Assembly (NCBI GenBank): GCA_963733395.1
Contig: CAVTCZ010000013.1
Span: forward strand, 186,001-250,000
Origin: JADKAV01 sp963733395
Lineage (GTDB): Bacteria > Actinomycetota > Actinomycetes > S36-B12 > UBA10799
DNA length: 64,000 nucleotides
Direction: 5' to 3'
Under the pieces are notes generated by a model. That model was not told where the DNA came from and searched no databases. It saw only the letters and a program-made list of their open reading frames with translations. The position numbers and the translations under genes are program-made. Below are positions 1 through 8,512 of the stretch, in pieces (the stretch's first letter is position 1; each line of letters begins with the position of its first letter).

Positions 1-2
1 TG

Positions 3-806
3 GTCGCCCGCCAGGTGGACCTGCCATGGGTGCCGGCCAAGGAGTTCAAGCAGGCACTGCCACTGCTTGCTGCAGACTGCCTACCGATGCCGGTGCAGGA
101 CTGTGTGCTCGACTTCCTGGCCTACGAAGAGGTCATCGAGGAGGACGGGGCCCGCATGATCCGCGGCCTGCTCGTGGCGGCCGGCGAGGAAGGGATCCAG
201 GAGACCGTTGACGCTGTGGAATCCGGCGGCCTGCGGGTGGCCTCGGTGACGCTGACGCCGCTGGCCACGCTGGGTGCCGTGGCCGACCCCTTGGCGGCGG
301 CACCCGAGGCCCTGCTGGACGTGGGCTATGCGATGACCAGCGTGACGATCCAGGAGCACGGACAACCGCGCTTCGTGCGCATCCTCAGCCGCGGCGGCCA
401 CGACATCACCGCCTCTTTGGCCGATCAGCTGGGCATCAGCGAGCAGGACGCTGAGCAGTGGAAGTGCGGATTGCCGGCGATGTGGGCGACCATGAGTGCC
501 ACCGATCGGGCGGCCACTGAGGCCGCCATTCGCAGCGCCGTGGCAGATCTGGTGACGGACATCCGGACCTCCATCGACTTCTACAAGACCAGCGAGGGGA
601 TGCGCATCGGTCGGGCGTACCTCGTGGGCGGTGGCGGTGCCACACTCGGGCTCTTGCCCATCCTCGCGTCGGTCCTGCGGGTCCCGGTGACAGCTGGTAG
701 CGCCCACCTGGTCCGGCCCGGCAAGTCGCTGTCACCCGAAGGGCTCGCACTGTCCGCCACCCCTGCCGCCACCGCCGCGGTGGGCCTGGCCCTGGGGGCG
801 GCATGA
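3..806 (+). CDS. pilM: Type IV pilus assembly protein PilM (5' end outside window)
   Basis: Actin-like ATPase of the inner-membrane assembly platform of type IV pili, which recruits PilN at the cytoplasmic face. About 267 C-terminal residues are visible. The reading frame is open to the window edge and reads VARQVDLPW before the first in-window GTG at 15, so the GTG is not the real start. The stretch with MPVQDCVLDF and the glycine run VGGGGATLGLL near the C-terminus fit the PilM fold; full-length PilM is about 350 residues. The stop overlaps the next start as ATGA, showing tight coupling to pilN. The assignment rests on family resemblance plus the PilN/PilO neighbours. Confidence 0.85.
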   Translation, partial: VARQVDLPWVPAKEFKQALPLLAADCLPMPVQDCVLDFLAYEEVIEEDGARMIRGLLVAAGEEGIQETVDAVESGGLRVASVTLTPLATLGAVADPLAAAPEALLDVGYAMTSVTIQEHGQPRFVRILSRGGHDITASLADQLGISEQDAEQWKCGLPAMWATMSATDRAATEAAIRSAVADLVTDIRTSIDFYKTSEGMRIGRAYLVGGGGATLGLLPILASVLRVPVTAGSAHLVRPGKSLSPEGLALSATPAATAAVGLALGAA

Positions 807-1564
807 CCACGTCGTACAACAGCCCGCCACCCACCGGTAACGAGGAGGAACCCCGGCCGAGCGGGCAGGAGCCGCTGGTCCAGGTGGCCGCTCCGCGAGA
901 CAGCCTCGACGCACTTCTGCGTCGCGACGACTTCCCGGTCCCGGATCTCATCCCACCGTCCATCCTGGTGCGGCGCGCGGTCCGCAAGGCCAAGCGCATG
1001 GTTGCGATCGCGATGATCGGGGTCCTGTCCGTGCTCGCGCTGCTGTTCGTCGTGGGCAGGATCCAGTTGGCCTCCGCGACCGCCGAACTGGCCACGGCCG
1101 AGCAGCGGCTGCGGAACGCGGAGGCCGAGAAGGCCAAGTACAGCGAGGTGCCGGCTGTGTACGCGGCGGTGGACGCTGCCCGCGCCGAACTGTCCCAGGC
1201 CATGGGCAACGAGGTGCAGGTGGCCCGGCTGGTGTCCCAGCTCGCTGCGATCCTGCCCCCGGATGTGGCCCTGACGCAGGTGTCGATGACGATCGGCGAG
1301 TCCGACAAGAGCGGCACGGGTACTGCGGCCAGCACCACGCAGACAACCGAACCGCTTGTCGGGACGGTGACCTTCTCCGGCGAGGCGCGCAGTTTCAACG
1401 ATGTGTCCGCCTGGATCGACACCCTGCGCAACAACCCCGACTACGAGAACGTCATTCTCACCGATGTCTCCCGCGACACCACGGCTGACGTGTACGTGTT
1501 CACCAACACCGCCGAACTGACCGACCAGGCGCTGTCCGGCCGATTCGTCGAGGGGGACCAATGA
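803..1564 (+). CDS. pilN: Type IV pilus assembly protein PilN-like
   Basis: Bitopic inner-membrane protein of the pilus alignment subcomplex, expected to bind PilM through its cytoplasmic N-terminus and PilO through its periplasmic part. The 253-residue product has a charged, Pro-rich cytoplasmic N-terminus (1-65), one membrane segment at about 66-85, a coiled-coil stretch at about 86-125, and an alpha/beta domain with a Ser/Thr-rich linker near 170-180. The N-terminus is longer than in proteobacterial PilN. It overlaps both neighbours by four bases (ATGA at 803 and at 1561). Sequence conservation in this family is low, so the name leans on topology and position between pilM and pilO. Confidence 0.75.
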   Translation: MTTSYNSPPPTGNEEEPRPSGQEPLVQVAAPRDSLDALLRRDDFPVPDLIPPSILVRRAVRKAKRMVAIAMIGVLSVLALLFVVGRIQLASATAELATAEQRLRNAEAEKAKYSEVPAVYAAVDAARAELSQAMGNEVQVARLVSQLAAILPPDVALTQVSMTIGESDKSGTGTAASTTQTTEPLVGTVTFSGEARSFNDVSAWIDTLRNNPDYENVILTDVSRDTTADVYVFTNTAELTDQALSGRFVEGDQ

Positions 1565-2268
1565 AGAACAACCCCCGCTTCTGGCAGGTAGGTGGTCTGC
1601 TGGCGGTTCTGATCGTGGGCTACGTGGGCTGGATGCTCGTGGTCAGCCCGGTGTTCAGCGCGGTGGCGCAGACCCGCGAGGAGACCGAGGCCACGGACAA
1701 GCAGACCGAGACCGTCATGTTCCAGACGCGGCAACTCGCCGAACAGGCCAAGGATCTGCAGGAGCAGATCGATGCCCTGCTGCGCATCCGCGCGAAGATC
1801 CCCAAGGACGTGAACGTCCCGAAGCTCATGCGCACGATCCAAGCCGAGGCGCGGATGGAGGGCGTGGAACTCGACTCCCTCACGCCCGGGCAGATCACCC
1901 TGTTCCAGGTCGAGGTCACGCCGACGCCGACCAGCACCTCCGAGGCGGCGCCGGACCCAACCCCGAGCAGCAAACCGCAGCCGGTTCCGACCCCGACCAA
2001 TCTGGGTCAGGGCGTGGCACCAAAGGACACCGGTGTCGCCTACGTTCCGCTTTCGTTGTCCGGGCAGGGGACCTATGGCTCCATCCGGCGACTGACAGCG
2101 CGGCTCGAGCAGCAGCAGCGGGCGTTCTTGGTCACGCTGCTGGACGTGGCTCGGCAGAGCGACACGACCACTGACCAGCCGTTGCAGTTCACCATGGAGG
2201 CACGGGTCTTCGTGCTCAACGGCGATGAAGTGAAACTCCCCACGGAGCTTCAACCGGGAGGTGAGTGA
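1561..2268 (+). CDS. pilO: Type IV pilus assembly protein PilO-like
   Basis: Partner of PilN in the alignment subcomplex. The 235-residue protein has a short cytoplasmic N-terminus, a membrane segment at about 10-30, a coiled coil at about 35-80 (repeated Glu/Gln with heptad hydrophobics), and a C-terminal ferredoxin-like region. A Pro/Thr/Ser-rich linker at about 118-150 (PTPTSTSEAAPDPTPSSKP) splits the periplasmic part and is unusual compared with proteobacterial PilO. It starts in an ATGA overlap with pilN and is followed immediately by the next gene. Assigned from topology and context. Confidence 0.7.
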   Translation: MKNNPRFWQVGGLLAVLIVGYVGWMLVVSPVFSAVAQTREETEATDKQTETVMFQTRQLAEQAKDLQEQIDALLRIRAKIPKDVNVPKLMRTIQAEARMEGVELDSLTPGQITLFQVEVTPTPTSTSEAAPDPTPSSKPQPVPTPTNLGQGVAPKDTGVAYVPLSLSGQGTYGSIRRLTARLEQQQRAFLVTLLDVARQSDTTTDQPLQFTMEARVFVLNGDEVKLPTELQPGGE

Positions 2269-2269
2269 G

Positions 2270-2953
2270 ATGTCCGAATACCTGCAGGAGAACCGGCGGG
2301 CGGTCATCATGCTCGTGGTGGCCCTGTGCGTGGCTGTCCTCGGTGGCCTGTATCTGCTGCTGTCCGGCGGCGGCTCCGAGGAGCTTACGCCGGTCACCAA
2401 GGGGGAGACGCCGCAACCGGCGGTCACGGTCGAGCCCGTGGACCAGTCCGACGCCATAGTCACCACCGTGGTCTCGCGGGGCGCCAACTCCAATCCCTTC
2501 GGCCCGTTGTCCGGTACCGAGACGGATGCCGTCACCTCATCGGATTCGTCGAAGTCCTCGCAGAAGAACAGCACCAGCAGCTCCTCGACCAAGTCCTCCT
2601 CGCGAACCACCGTGGACGTCACGACCACGGACACGACCAACAACACGACCGTTGACGTCACCGGCAGCCAAACCGGGGACGAGACGAAGCCGGAAGAGCC
2701 CAAGAACGTCGTGCCCGAACCCATCGACAACGGCAAGGACTCCGGCGACGCCATCCCGGTGACCCTGCTCGAGGTGCAATCGGACTATGTCATCGCCCGC
2801 GTCGACGGGGACCGCAGCAAGCTCTACATCAGTCTTCCAGGGACCGAGGGCGTGACCTATGTCGCGCCGTTGGGTGGCGGCTGCGCCTGGCTGGGCCGCA
2901 CTGATTCCGAGGTACGGGTCAGTGTGTGCGAGGGCAAGACCGAACGTCTGTAG
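2270..2953 (+). CDS. Membrane-anchored protein in the PilP position of the pilus operon
   Basis: Function not established; it is the fourth gene of the pilM-N-O unit, the slot held by PilP in proteobacteria. The 227-residue product has one membrane segment (about 13-35), a long low-complexity Ser/Thr/Asp/Lys linker (about 85-150), and a compact C-terminal beta-rich domain with two cysteines (CAW, SVCEG) that could form a disulfide outside the membrane. The motif NPFGPL before the linker recalls the DPF element near the start of PilP domains. ATG 2270 is chosen over GTG 2261 because GGAGGT at 2257-2262 sits seven bases ahead of it. It could be an actinobacterial analogue of PilP, not a homologue. 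Confidence 0.6.
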   Translation: MSEYLQENRRAVIMLVVALCVAVLGGLYLLLSGGGSEELTPVTKGETPQPAVTVEPVDQSDAIVTTVVSRGANSNPFGPLSGTETDAVTSSDSSKSSQKNSTSSSSTKSSSRTTVDVTTTDTTNNTTVDVTGSQTGDETKPEEPKNVVPEPIDNGKDSGDAIPVTLLEVQSDYVIARVDGDRSKLYISLPGTEGVTYVAPLGGGCAWLGRTDSEVRVSVCEGKTERL

Positions 2954-2980
2954 CCCTGCCTCACACGGGCCCATGACACG

Positions 2981-4159
2981 ATGGGGGACATGCTCAGATG
3001 GTTGACGGCCGGGGAGTCGCACGGGCCGGTGTTGACGGCCGTGCTCGAAGGGATGCCGGCCGGCGTCGGGGTGACCACCGACGACGTTGCGGCCGCTCTC
3101 GCGCGGCGTCGATTGGGCTACGGGCGCGGTGCGCGACAGAAATTCGAGGCCGACGAGGTCGCGTTGCTCGCCGGGGTGCGACACGGTCTCACCCAGGGCG
3201 GTCCCATCGCCATCCAGGTGGGCAACTCCGAATGGCCCAAGTGGGAGCAGGTCATGTCCGCCGATCCGGTGGCGCCGGAGGTGCTGGCCAAGCAGGCCCG
3301 GAACGCGCCGCTGACCCGGCCCCGCCCCGGCCACGCGGACCTGGTGGGCATGCAGAAATACGGCTTCGACGACGCCCGTCCGGTGCTGGAGCGCGCCAGT
3401 GCCCGGGAGACCGCGGCCCGGGTGGCACTCGGTGCGGTGGCCAAGGCCCTGCTCGAACAGGCCGCTGGCGTGCACGTCTTCAGCCACGTCGTGCGGATCG
3501 GCTCGGTCGCCAGCGACGCCGCACCGCCCACCTTCGCTGAACTCGCCACGATCGATGCCGACCCGGTGCGGTGTGCAGTTCCCGCGGTGGGCGAGGCGAT
3601 GGTCGCCGAGATCGATGCCGCGAAGGCCGACGCCGACACCCTCGGCGGGGTGGTGGAAGTCATCGCCGAGGGGTTGCCGCCGGGCCTGGGCAGTTACGTG
3701 CATTCCGACCGGCGGCTGGACGCGCGACTGGCCGCGGCGCTGATGGGCATCCAGGCGATCAAAGGTGTCGAGGTGGGCGACGGCTTCGCGCTGGCGGCCA
3801 TGCGCGGATCGACGGCGCAGGACGAGATCCTGCTCGTGGATGGTCACCTCACCCGGGAGACCGGGCACAGCGGCGGCACCGAGGGCGGCATGTCGACCGG
3901 CGAGCCGCTGCGGGTGCGGGCGGCGATGAAGCCGATCAGCACCGTGCCGCGGGCGCTGCGCACGGTGGATGTGGCCACTGGGGAACCGGCGACGGCGATC
4001 AACCAGCGCTCGGACGCCTGCGCGGTCCCGGCGGCCGGGGTGATCGCTGAGGCGATGGTCGCGCTGGTCCTGGCCGACGCGCTGCTGGAGAAGACCGGCG
4101 GCGACAGCCTCACCGAGGTCCGCCGCAACCTCACCGCATACCTGGACAGCCTGCGTTGA
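2981..4159 (+). CDS. aroC: Chorismate synthase
   Basis: Converts 5-enolpyruvylshikimate-3-phosphate to chorismate with reduced FMN, the last step of the shikimate pathway. The family signatures are present: MLRWLTAGESHGP at the N-terminus, the basic-rich FMN loop around RRRLGYGRGARQKFE, HSGGTEGG, and RSDACAVPAAGV near the C-terminus. The 392-residue length is standard. Most relatives start at MLRW, which corresponds to ATG 2990; ATG 2981 adds three residues, and neither start has a convincing Shine-Dalgarno. First gene of the aroC-aroK-aroB-aroQ run. Its stop overlaps the TTG start of aroK. Intact. Confidence 0.97.
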   Translation: MGDMLRWLTAGESHGPVLTAVLEGMPAGVGVTTDDVAAALARRRLGYGRGARQKFEADEVALLAGVRHGLTQGGPIAIQVGNSEWPKWEQVMSADPVAPEVLAKQARNAPLTRPRPGHADLVGMQKYGFDDARPVLERASARETAARVALGAVAKALLEQAAGVHVFSHVVRIGSVASDAAPPTFAELATIDADPVRCAVPAVGEAMVAEIDAAKADADTLGGVVEVIAEGLPPGLGSYVHSDRRLDARLAAALMGIQAIKGVEVGDGFALAAMRGSTAQDEILLVDGHLTRETGHSGGTEGGMSTGEPLRVRAAMKPISTVPRALRTVDVATGEPATAINQRSDACAVPAAGVIAEAMVALVLADALLEKTGGDSLTEVRRNLTAYLDSLR

Positions 4160-4659
4160 CCGCTCGCCTGGGGTTGATCGGGGCTCCCGGCTCGGGGAAG
4201 TCCGCTGTGGCCCGCGAACTCGCCGCCCGGTGGGGCTGCGAGGTGCTCGACACCGACGAGCAGTATCAGCGGCTGTACGGGCAGTCGGTCGGCGAAGCGG
4301 TGATCGATGACGAGCCCGCTTTCCGTGACGCCGAGTCGCAGATCGTCCGCCGTGCACTCATTGACACCGAGGGTGTGGTCGCGGTGGGCAGCGGGGCCCT
4401 GGCGGCGGCCGAGGTGCGGCAGGCACTTGCCGACGTTCCCACTGTGTGGCTCGAGGTGGGGTTGGTCGACGCCGCCCGCCGAACGGGCCTGTCGGGGGCG
4501 CGTCCGTTGTCGTTGGGCAACGTCCGCGGGCAGTTGCACGACATGCTCAAGCAACGCGCCGAGGTCTACGCGGCCGCCGCGCAGTTCACTGTCGCGACCG
4601 ACAACCGGACCGCCACCGATGTGGCTGACGAGATCGTGGAGTGGGAGGCCAGCCTGTGA
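4156..4659 (+). CDS. aroK: Shikimate kinase
   Basis: Phosphorylates shikimate at the 3-hydroxyl with ATP. The 167-residue protein shows the P-loop GAPGSGKSAV at about 8-17, the shikimate-binding DTDEQ at about 34, the GSGALAA substrate loop, and an Arg-rich lid (ARRTGLSGARPL). The start is TTG at 4156, overlapping the aroC stop (TTGA); no better in-frame start precedes the P-loop. Its stop overlaps the aroB GTG as GTGA. This chain of four-base overlaps suggests translational coupling along the operon. Confidence 0.95.
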   Translation: MTARLGLIGAPGSGKSAVARELAARWGCEVLDTDEQYQRLYGQSVGEAVIDDEPAFRDAESQIVRRALIDTEGVVAVGSGALAAAEVRQALADVPTVWLEVGLVDAARRTGLSGARPLSLGNVRGQLHDMLKQRAEVYAAAAQFTVATDNRTATDVADEIVEWEASL

Positions 4660-5739
4660 CCGTGCAGAGCATCGAGGTGAAGGGGGCGAGCCCGTACCCC
4701 GTGATCATCGGCAACGGCTTGTTCGAGCAGGTGGCGGCGAGCCTGCCGGCGACAGCGAGCCGCGTGGCGGTCATCCATCCGCGGGCGTTGCGGGCCACGG
4801 GCGAGCAGGTGCGGGCGGACCTCTCCGAGGCCTTCCAGGCGATCTCCATCGAGATCCCGGACGCGGAGGACGCCAAGAGCGTCGAGGTGCTGAACTACTG
4901 CTGGTCGGTCCTGGGCGACAACGGCTTCACCCGCTCCGATGCCCTGGTCGCCGTCGGCGGCGGGACGACCACCGACCTCGCCGGTTTCGTCGCGGCCACG
5001 TGGTTGCGCGGTGTCCCCATCGTGCAGGTGCCGACGACGCTGCTGGGCATGGTGGACGCGGCCGTCGGGGGCAAGACCGGGATCAACACCGCGGCCGGCA
5101 AGAACCTCGTCGGGGCCTTCCACGAGCCGACTGCCGTGATCTGTGATCTCGACACGCTGCGGGAACTGCCCAGGGCGGAGATCATCTCCGGGATGGCCGA
5201 GGTGGTCAAGGCCGGCTTCATCGCAGATCCCGTGATCCTCGACCTCGTCGAGCGGGATCCGCAGGCGATCCTGGAACCGGCCTCGGAGGCGCTGCGGGAG
5301 GCTATCGTGCGCTCCATCCAGGTGAAAGCTGACGTGGTGGCCGGCGATTTCAAGGAGGCGCTCGGCGTCGAACTCGGCCGGGAGGTCCTCAACTACGGAC
5401 ACACCCTCGGGCACGCCATCGAGCGCAACGAGCGCTACCGGTGGCGCCATGGTCCGGCGATCTCGGTGGGGATGGTCTACGTGGCCGAACTCGCCCGGCT
5501 CGTGGGACGACTCGACGACGAGGTGGTCGACCGGCATCGCAGTGTGCTGTCGTCGCGTGGGTCTGCCAGTTTCCTACGACGGGCGGTTCCCACCACTGCT
5601 GGACGCCATGATGCGGGACAAGAAGACCCGCGGTGACACCCTGCGGTTCGTCATACTGTCCGGTGTGGCGAATCCTGAGATGTTGATCGGCCCCGACCCG
5701 GCGCTGGTGGCGGCGGCGTACGCGCAGGTGCAGACGTGA
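4656..5739 (+). CDS. aroB: 3-Dehydroquinate synthase (one apparent frameshift)
   Basis: Cyclises DAHP to 3-dehydroquinate using NAD and a divalent metal. Recognised from VGGGTTTDLAGFVAATW, PTTLLGMVDAAVGGKTGIN, the KAGF element and the metal-binding NYGHTLGHAIE. The frame breaks after VLSS; the rest of the family C-terminus (GLPVSYDGRFPPLL and onward to AYAQVQT) continues one frame over. Removing one base near 5557 (a G in CGTCGCGTGGG) restores VLSSLGLPVSYDGR and gives 360 residues, the normal length. The GTG start overlaps the aroK stop and the corrected stop overlaps the aroQ start. Most likely an assembly insertion; a truncated protein would lack the C-terminal subdomain. Confidence 0.93.
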
Positions 5740-6175
5740 AGGTGCTCGTGCTCAACGGCCCGAATCTGGCGCGGCTGGGCACCCGCGAGCCCGACGTGTA
5801 CGGCGCCACGACCTGGCCGCAGTTGGTGGAGCAGATCCAGGAGTACGCGGCGAGCAAGGGCATGGTCGCGGACGTGCGGCAGACCGACAGCGAGGCCGAG
5901 TTGATGGGGTGGTTGCACGAGGCGGCCGACGAGGCCGCTGCCGGTGGTCCTGAACCCGGCGGCGTTCACGCACTACAGCTACGGGCGTGCGGGATGCGGC
6001 GGCGCAACTGCGGGCACCGCTGATCGAGGTGCACATCTCCAACCCGGCGGCGCGCGAGGAGTTCCGGCACACCTCGGTCATCGCGGGGGTCGCGACCGGG
6101 ACGATCGCCGGTTTCGGGACGGGGTCGTACCTGCTGGCCCTCGATGCCCTCCTGGCCCTGGTCGGTGACGTGTGA
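5736..6175 (+). CDS. aroQ: Type II 3-dehydroquinate dehydratase (two apparent frameshifts)
   Basis: Dehydrates 3-dehydroquinate to 3-dehydroshikimate; small dodecameric class. The N-terminus LVLNGPNLARLGTREPDVYG, the NPAAFTHYS segment carrying the active-site Asn, and EVHISNPAAREEFRHTS with the catalytic His are all present but lie in three frames. Deleting one G at 5943/5944 and one at 5983-5985 restores a continuous 145-residue protein of normal length. Both insertions are in short G or CG runs. The GTG start overlaps the aroB stop and the corrected stop overlaps the pepP GTG (GTGA at 6172). Confidence 0.92.
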
Positions 6176-7242
6176 GCCCCCGGTTGGACGTGCTGCGCGA
6201 GCGGATGGCGGGCGCGGGGGAGCAGGCGTTGCTGATCACCAACCTGCCCGACGTGCGCTACCTGTGCGGGTTCTCCGGGTCCAACGGCGCCCTGCTGGTG
6301 ACCGAGGACGACGTGCTGCTGGCCACCGATGGCCGCTATGTCGTGCAGGCCGGCGAGGAGTCGCCCGGAGTCGAGTTGGTGGTCACCCGGCGACTGGTGC
6401 CGGACCTGTTGGCCGCCGCGGTCGCGCGTGGGTTGACCCGGGTCGGCTTCGACCCGCGGACCATGTCGGTGGCAGCCTGGCGGGGGGCGGCCGCCGACGT
6501 CCCCGAGGTCGCGCTCGAACCCGCCGAGGTTGACATCTCGGGACTGCGGCAGGTGAAGGACGACGAGGAACTGGCCGCGTTGCGGCAGGCGTGTGCCATC
6601 AGCACCCGGGCGCTGGCGGCGCTGACCGCCGAGATCCGGGTCGGCATGACCGAGTTGGAACTGGCCGGCAGCTCGAACTGCTCATGGGCCTGGAAGGGGC
6701 GCCGGACCGGTCCTTCGACAGCATCGTCGCCGGCGGCCCGCACAGTGCCATCCCGCACCACCAGCCCACCACCCGCCCGATCGCGGCCGGGGACCTGCTC
6801 AAGATCGACTTCGGCGCCCTGTACGACGGGTACCACGCCGACTGCACCCGCACGTTCATCGTCGCCGCCGACCCGCCGGACTGGCAGCAGGAGATCCATG
6901 CGGTCGTCGCGGCCGCCCAGCAGGCCGGGATGGACGCCGTGCGGCCCGGGGATGACCGGGCAGGAGGTGGACCGGGTCGCGCGGCAGGTGATCGAGGACG
7001 CCGGATACGGGAAGTTCTACGGACACGGACTGGGCCACGGGGTGGGACTGGAGATCCACGAGGCGCCGTTCCTGGGCCCGACCTCGACCAATACAGTGGA
7101 AGCACGGGTTCCGCTGACGGTGGAGCCGGGGATCTACCTGCCCGACCGGGGCGGAGTGCGCATCGAGGACACGCTGATCGTGTTCTCCGACGGTGTCGAG
7201 ATCCTCACGGATTTCCCTCGCGTCCTGGCGAGGGTCGGATAG
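6172..7242 (+). CDS. pepP: M24 family Xaa-Pro aminopeptidase/dipeptidase (two apparent frameshifts)
   Basis: Cytoplasmic metallopeptidase releasing N-terminal residues next to proline. An N-terminal creatinase-like domain (TNLPDVRYLCGFSGSNGAL) precedes the pita-bread catalytic domain. Dinuclear-metal ligands are visible: Asp in KIDFGALYDG, Asp in YHADCTRTF, His in HGLGHGVG, Glu in EPGIYLPD, and Glu in RIEDTL. The middle of the catalytic domain (LLMGLEGAPDRSF to MDAVRPG) lies in another frame. A missing C near 6665-6667 and an extra G in 6947-6951 account for both breaks and cancel, giving 356 residues. This is the only event in the window that looks like a deletion. The aroQ-pepP-efp order is typical of actinobacteria. 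Confidence 0.9.
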   Translation: MSPRLDVLRERMAGAGEQALLITNLPDVRYLCGFSGSNGALLVTEDDVLLATDGRYVVQAGEESPGVELVVTRRLVPDLLAAAVARGLTRVGFDPRTMSVAAWRGAAADVPEVALEPAEVDISGLRQVKDDEELAALRQACAISTRALAALTAEIRVGMTELELAGSSNCSWAWKGRRTGPSTASSPAARTVPSRTTSPPPARSRPGTCSRSTSAPCTTGTTPTAPARSSSPPTRRTGSRRSMRSSRPPSRPGWTPCGPGMTGQEVDRVARQVIEDAGYGKFYGHGLGHGVGLEIHEAPFLGPTSTNTVEARVPLTVEPGIYLPDRGGVRIEDTLIVFSDGVEILTDFPRVLARVG

Positions 7243-7254
7243 GAAGACACGATT

Positions 7255-7818
7255 TTGGCCACGACCAACGACTTGAAGAACGGCCTGGTGCTCAACATCG
7301 ACGGGCAGCTGTGGGCCGTGGTGGAGTTCCAGCACGTGAAGCCCGGCAAGGGCGGGGCGTTCGTGCGCACGAAGCTCAAGAACGTGCTGTCCGGAAAGGT
7401 CGTGGACAAGACGTTCAACGCCGGTGTGAAGGTGGAGACCGCCAACGTCGACAAGCGTGCCATGAGCTACCTGTACAACGACGGCGACGACTACATCTTC
7501 ATGGACGCCACGACCTACGACCAGATCCCGGTTTCGGCCGCGACCGTCGGTGACGGTGTGAAGTACCTGCTGGAGAACCAGGAGGCGATCGTCGCGCTGC
7601 ACGACGGCACGCCCTTGTACGTGGAGTTGCCGGCCAGCGTGGAACTCGTGGTCGAGTACACCGAGCCCGGGTTGCAGGGTGACCGGTCCACCGGCGGCAC
7701 GAAACCCGCGCGGCTGGAGACGGGCGCCGAGGTGCAGGTGCCGCTGTTCCTGGAGAACGGCGAGAAGATCAAGGTCGACACCCGGGACGGCTCGTACCTG
7801 GGCCGCGTGACCGGTTAG
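7255..7818 (+). CDS. efp: Translation elongation factor P
   Basis: Binds between ribosomal P and E sites and relieves stalling at polyproline. The 187-residue three-domain protein is complete, ending RDGSYLGRV. The tip loop of domain I reads KPGKGGAFVR with the functional Lys at about 32. Actinobacterial EF-P works unmodified with a PGKGP loop in described cases; here the final Pro is Gly. The start is TTG 7255 (MATTNDLKNG). It ends in a one-base overlap with nusB (TAGTG). Confidence 0.96.
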   Translation: MATTNDLKNGLVLNIDGQLWAVVEFQHVKPGKGGAFVRTKLKNVLSGKVVDKTFNAGVKVETANVDKRAMSYLYNDGDDYIFMDATTYDQIPVSAATVGDGVKYLLENQEAIVALHDGTPLYVELPASVELVVEYTEPGLQGDRSTGGTKPARLETGAEVQVPLFLENGEKIKVDTRDGSYLGRVTG

Positions 7819-8228
7819 TGGCTGCCCGCAGCAAGGCCCGCCGGCGCGCGGTGGAGGTCCTGTACGAGCGGGACCTGCGCGGTCAGTCCGTCGACGAGGC
7901 GCTGTCCTCGCTGGATTCACGGACGCAGGCCCCGGTGAACTCCTACACCGAGCAGATCGTCCGCGGGGTCGAAGCCCATCAGGAGCAGATCGACGAGACG
8001 CTTTCGACCTACGCCCAGGGCTGGACCCTGGACCGTATGCCCGCAGTCGACCGGGCGATTCTGCGGGTCGGAACGTGGGAACTGCTCTGGGGCGACGTCC
8101 CGGAGGCGGTCGCGCTGGATGAGGCCGTGGGGCTGGCCAACGACCTGTCCACCGACGAGTCCGGCAAGTTCGTCAACGGCGTGCTGGCGCGGGTGAAGGC
8201 GGTCAAACCCCGGATGGTGCTGGAGTAA
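7818..8228 (+). CDS. nusB: Transcription antitermination factor NusB
   Basis: All-helical RNA-binding protein that pairs with S10 (NusE) on boxA of rRNA operons. The 136 residues match the usual length: N-terminal AARSKARRRAVEVLYERDLRG with the Arg-rich first helix, and the C-terminal KFVNGVLARV helix typical of the family. The GTG start at 7818 overlaps the efp stop. Last gene of the aroC operon. Confidence 0.95.
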   Translation: MAARSKARRRAVEVLYERDLRGQSVDEALSSLDSRTQAPVNSYTEQIVRGVEAHQEQIDETLSTYAQGWTLDRMPAVDRAILRVGTWELLWGDVPEAVALDEAVGLANDLSTDESGKFVNGVLARVKAVKPRMVLE

Positions 8229-8371
8229 GGCCACCGGCCTGTCTGGATTGTCTTGTTGATCATGCGCAGCCCGGGGTGCACGTGGGGCAGCGGCAGGCCG
8301 GAGGCTTGATCGTTAAGACATTCCAGACACCCGATGCCTGTCATCGACCGTGGGACGGAGCCGCGCCGACG

Positions 8372-8445
8372 TGCCCTCGGTGGGATTCGAACCCACACTG
8401 CCAGGATTTTGAGGCCTGTGACTCTGCCGGTTGGTCTACGAGGGC
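8372..8445 (-). tRNA. tRNA-Leu (anticodon CAA), short variable arm
   Basis: Read on the minus strand, the acceptor GCCCTCG pairs with CGAGGGC, the T arm is GTGGG-TTCGAAT-CCCAC, and the D arm starts GACC with a GG-containing loop. The anticodon stem CAGGC/TCCTG (one C-U mismatch at 31-39) closes the loop CTCAAAA, giving anticodon CAA. The discriminator is A and CCA is not encoded. The variable region is only about five nucleotides, whereas standard bacterial tRNA-Leu has a long arm. A tRNA-Leu(CAA) next to a PdtaR gene is, from memory, also the mycobacterial arrangement. It is divergent from pdtaR. Confidence 0.85.
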
Positions 8446-8512
8446 GTGCGCTGTCCATGGTAGCCGCGCGCCGTACGCTGAGTGACGACGGGACGAGTGA
8501 TGTGAGGCGAGG

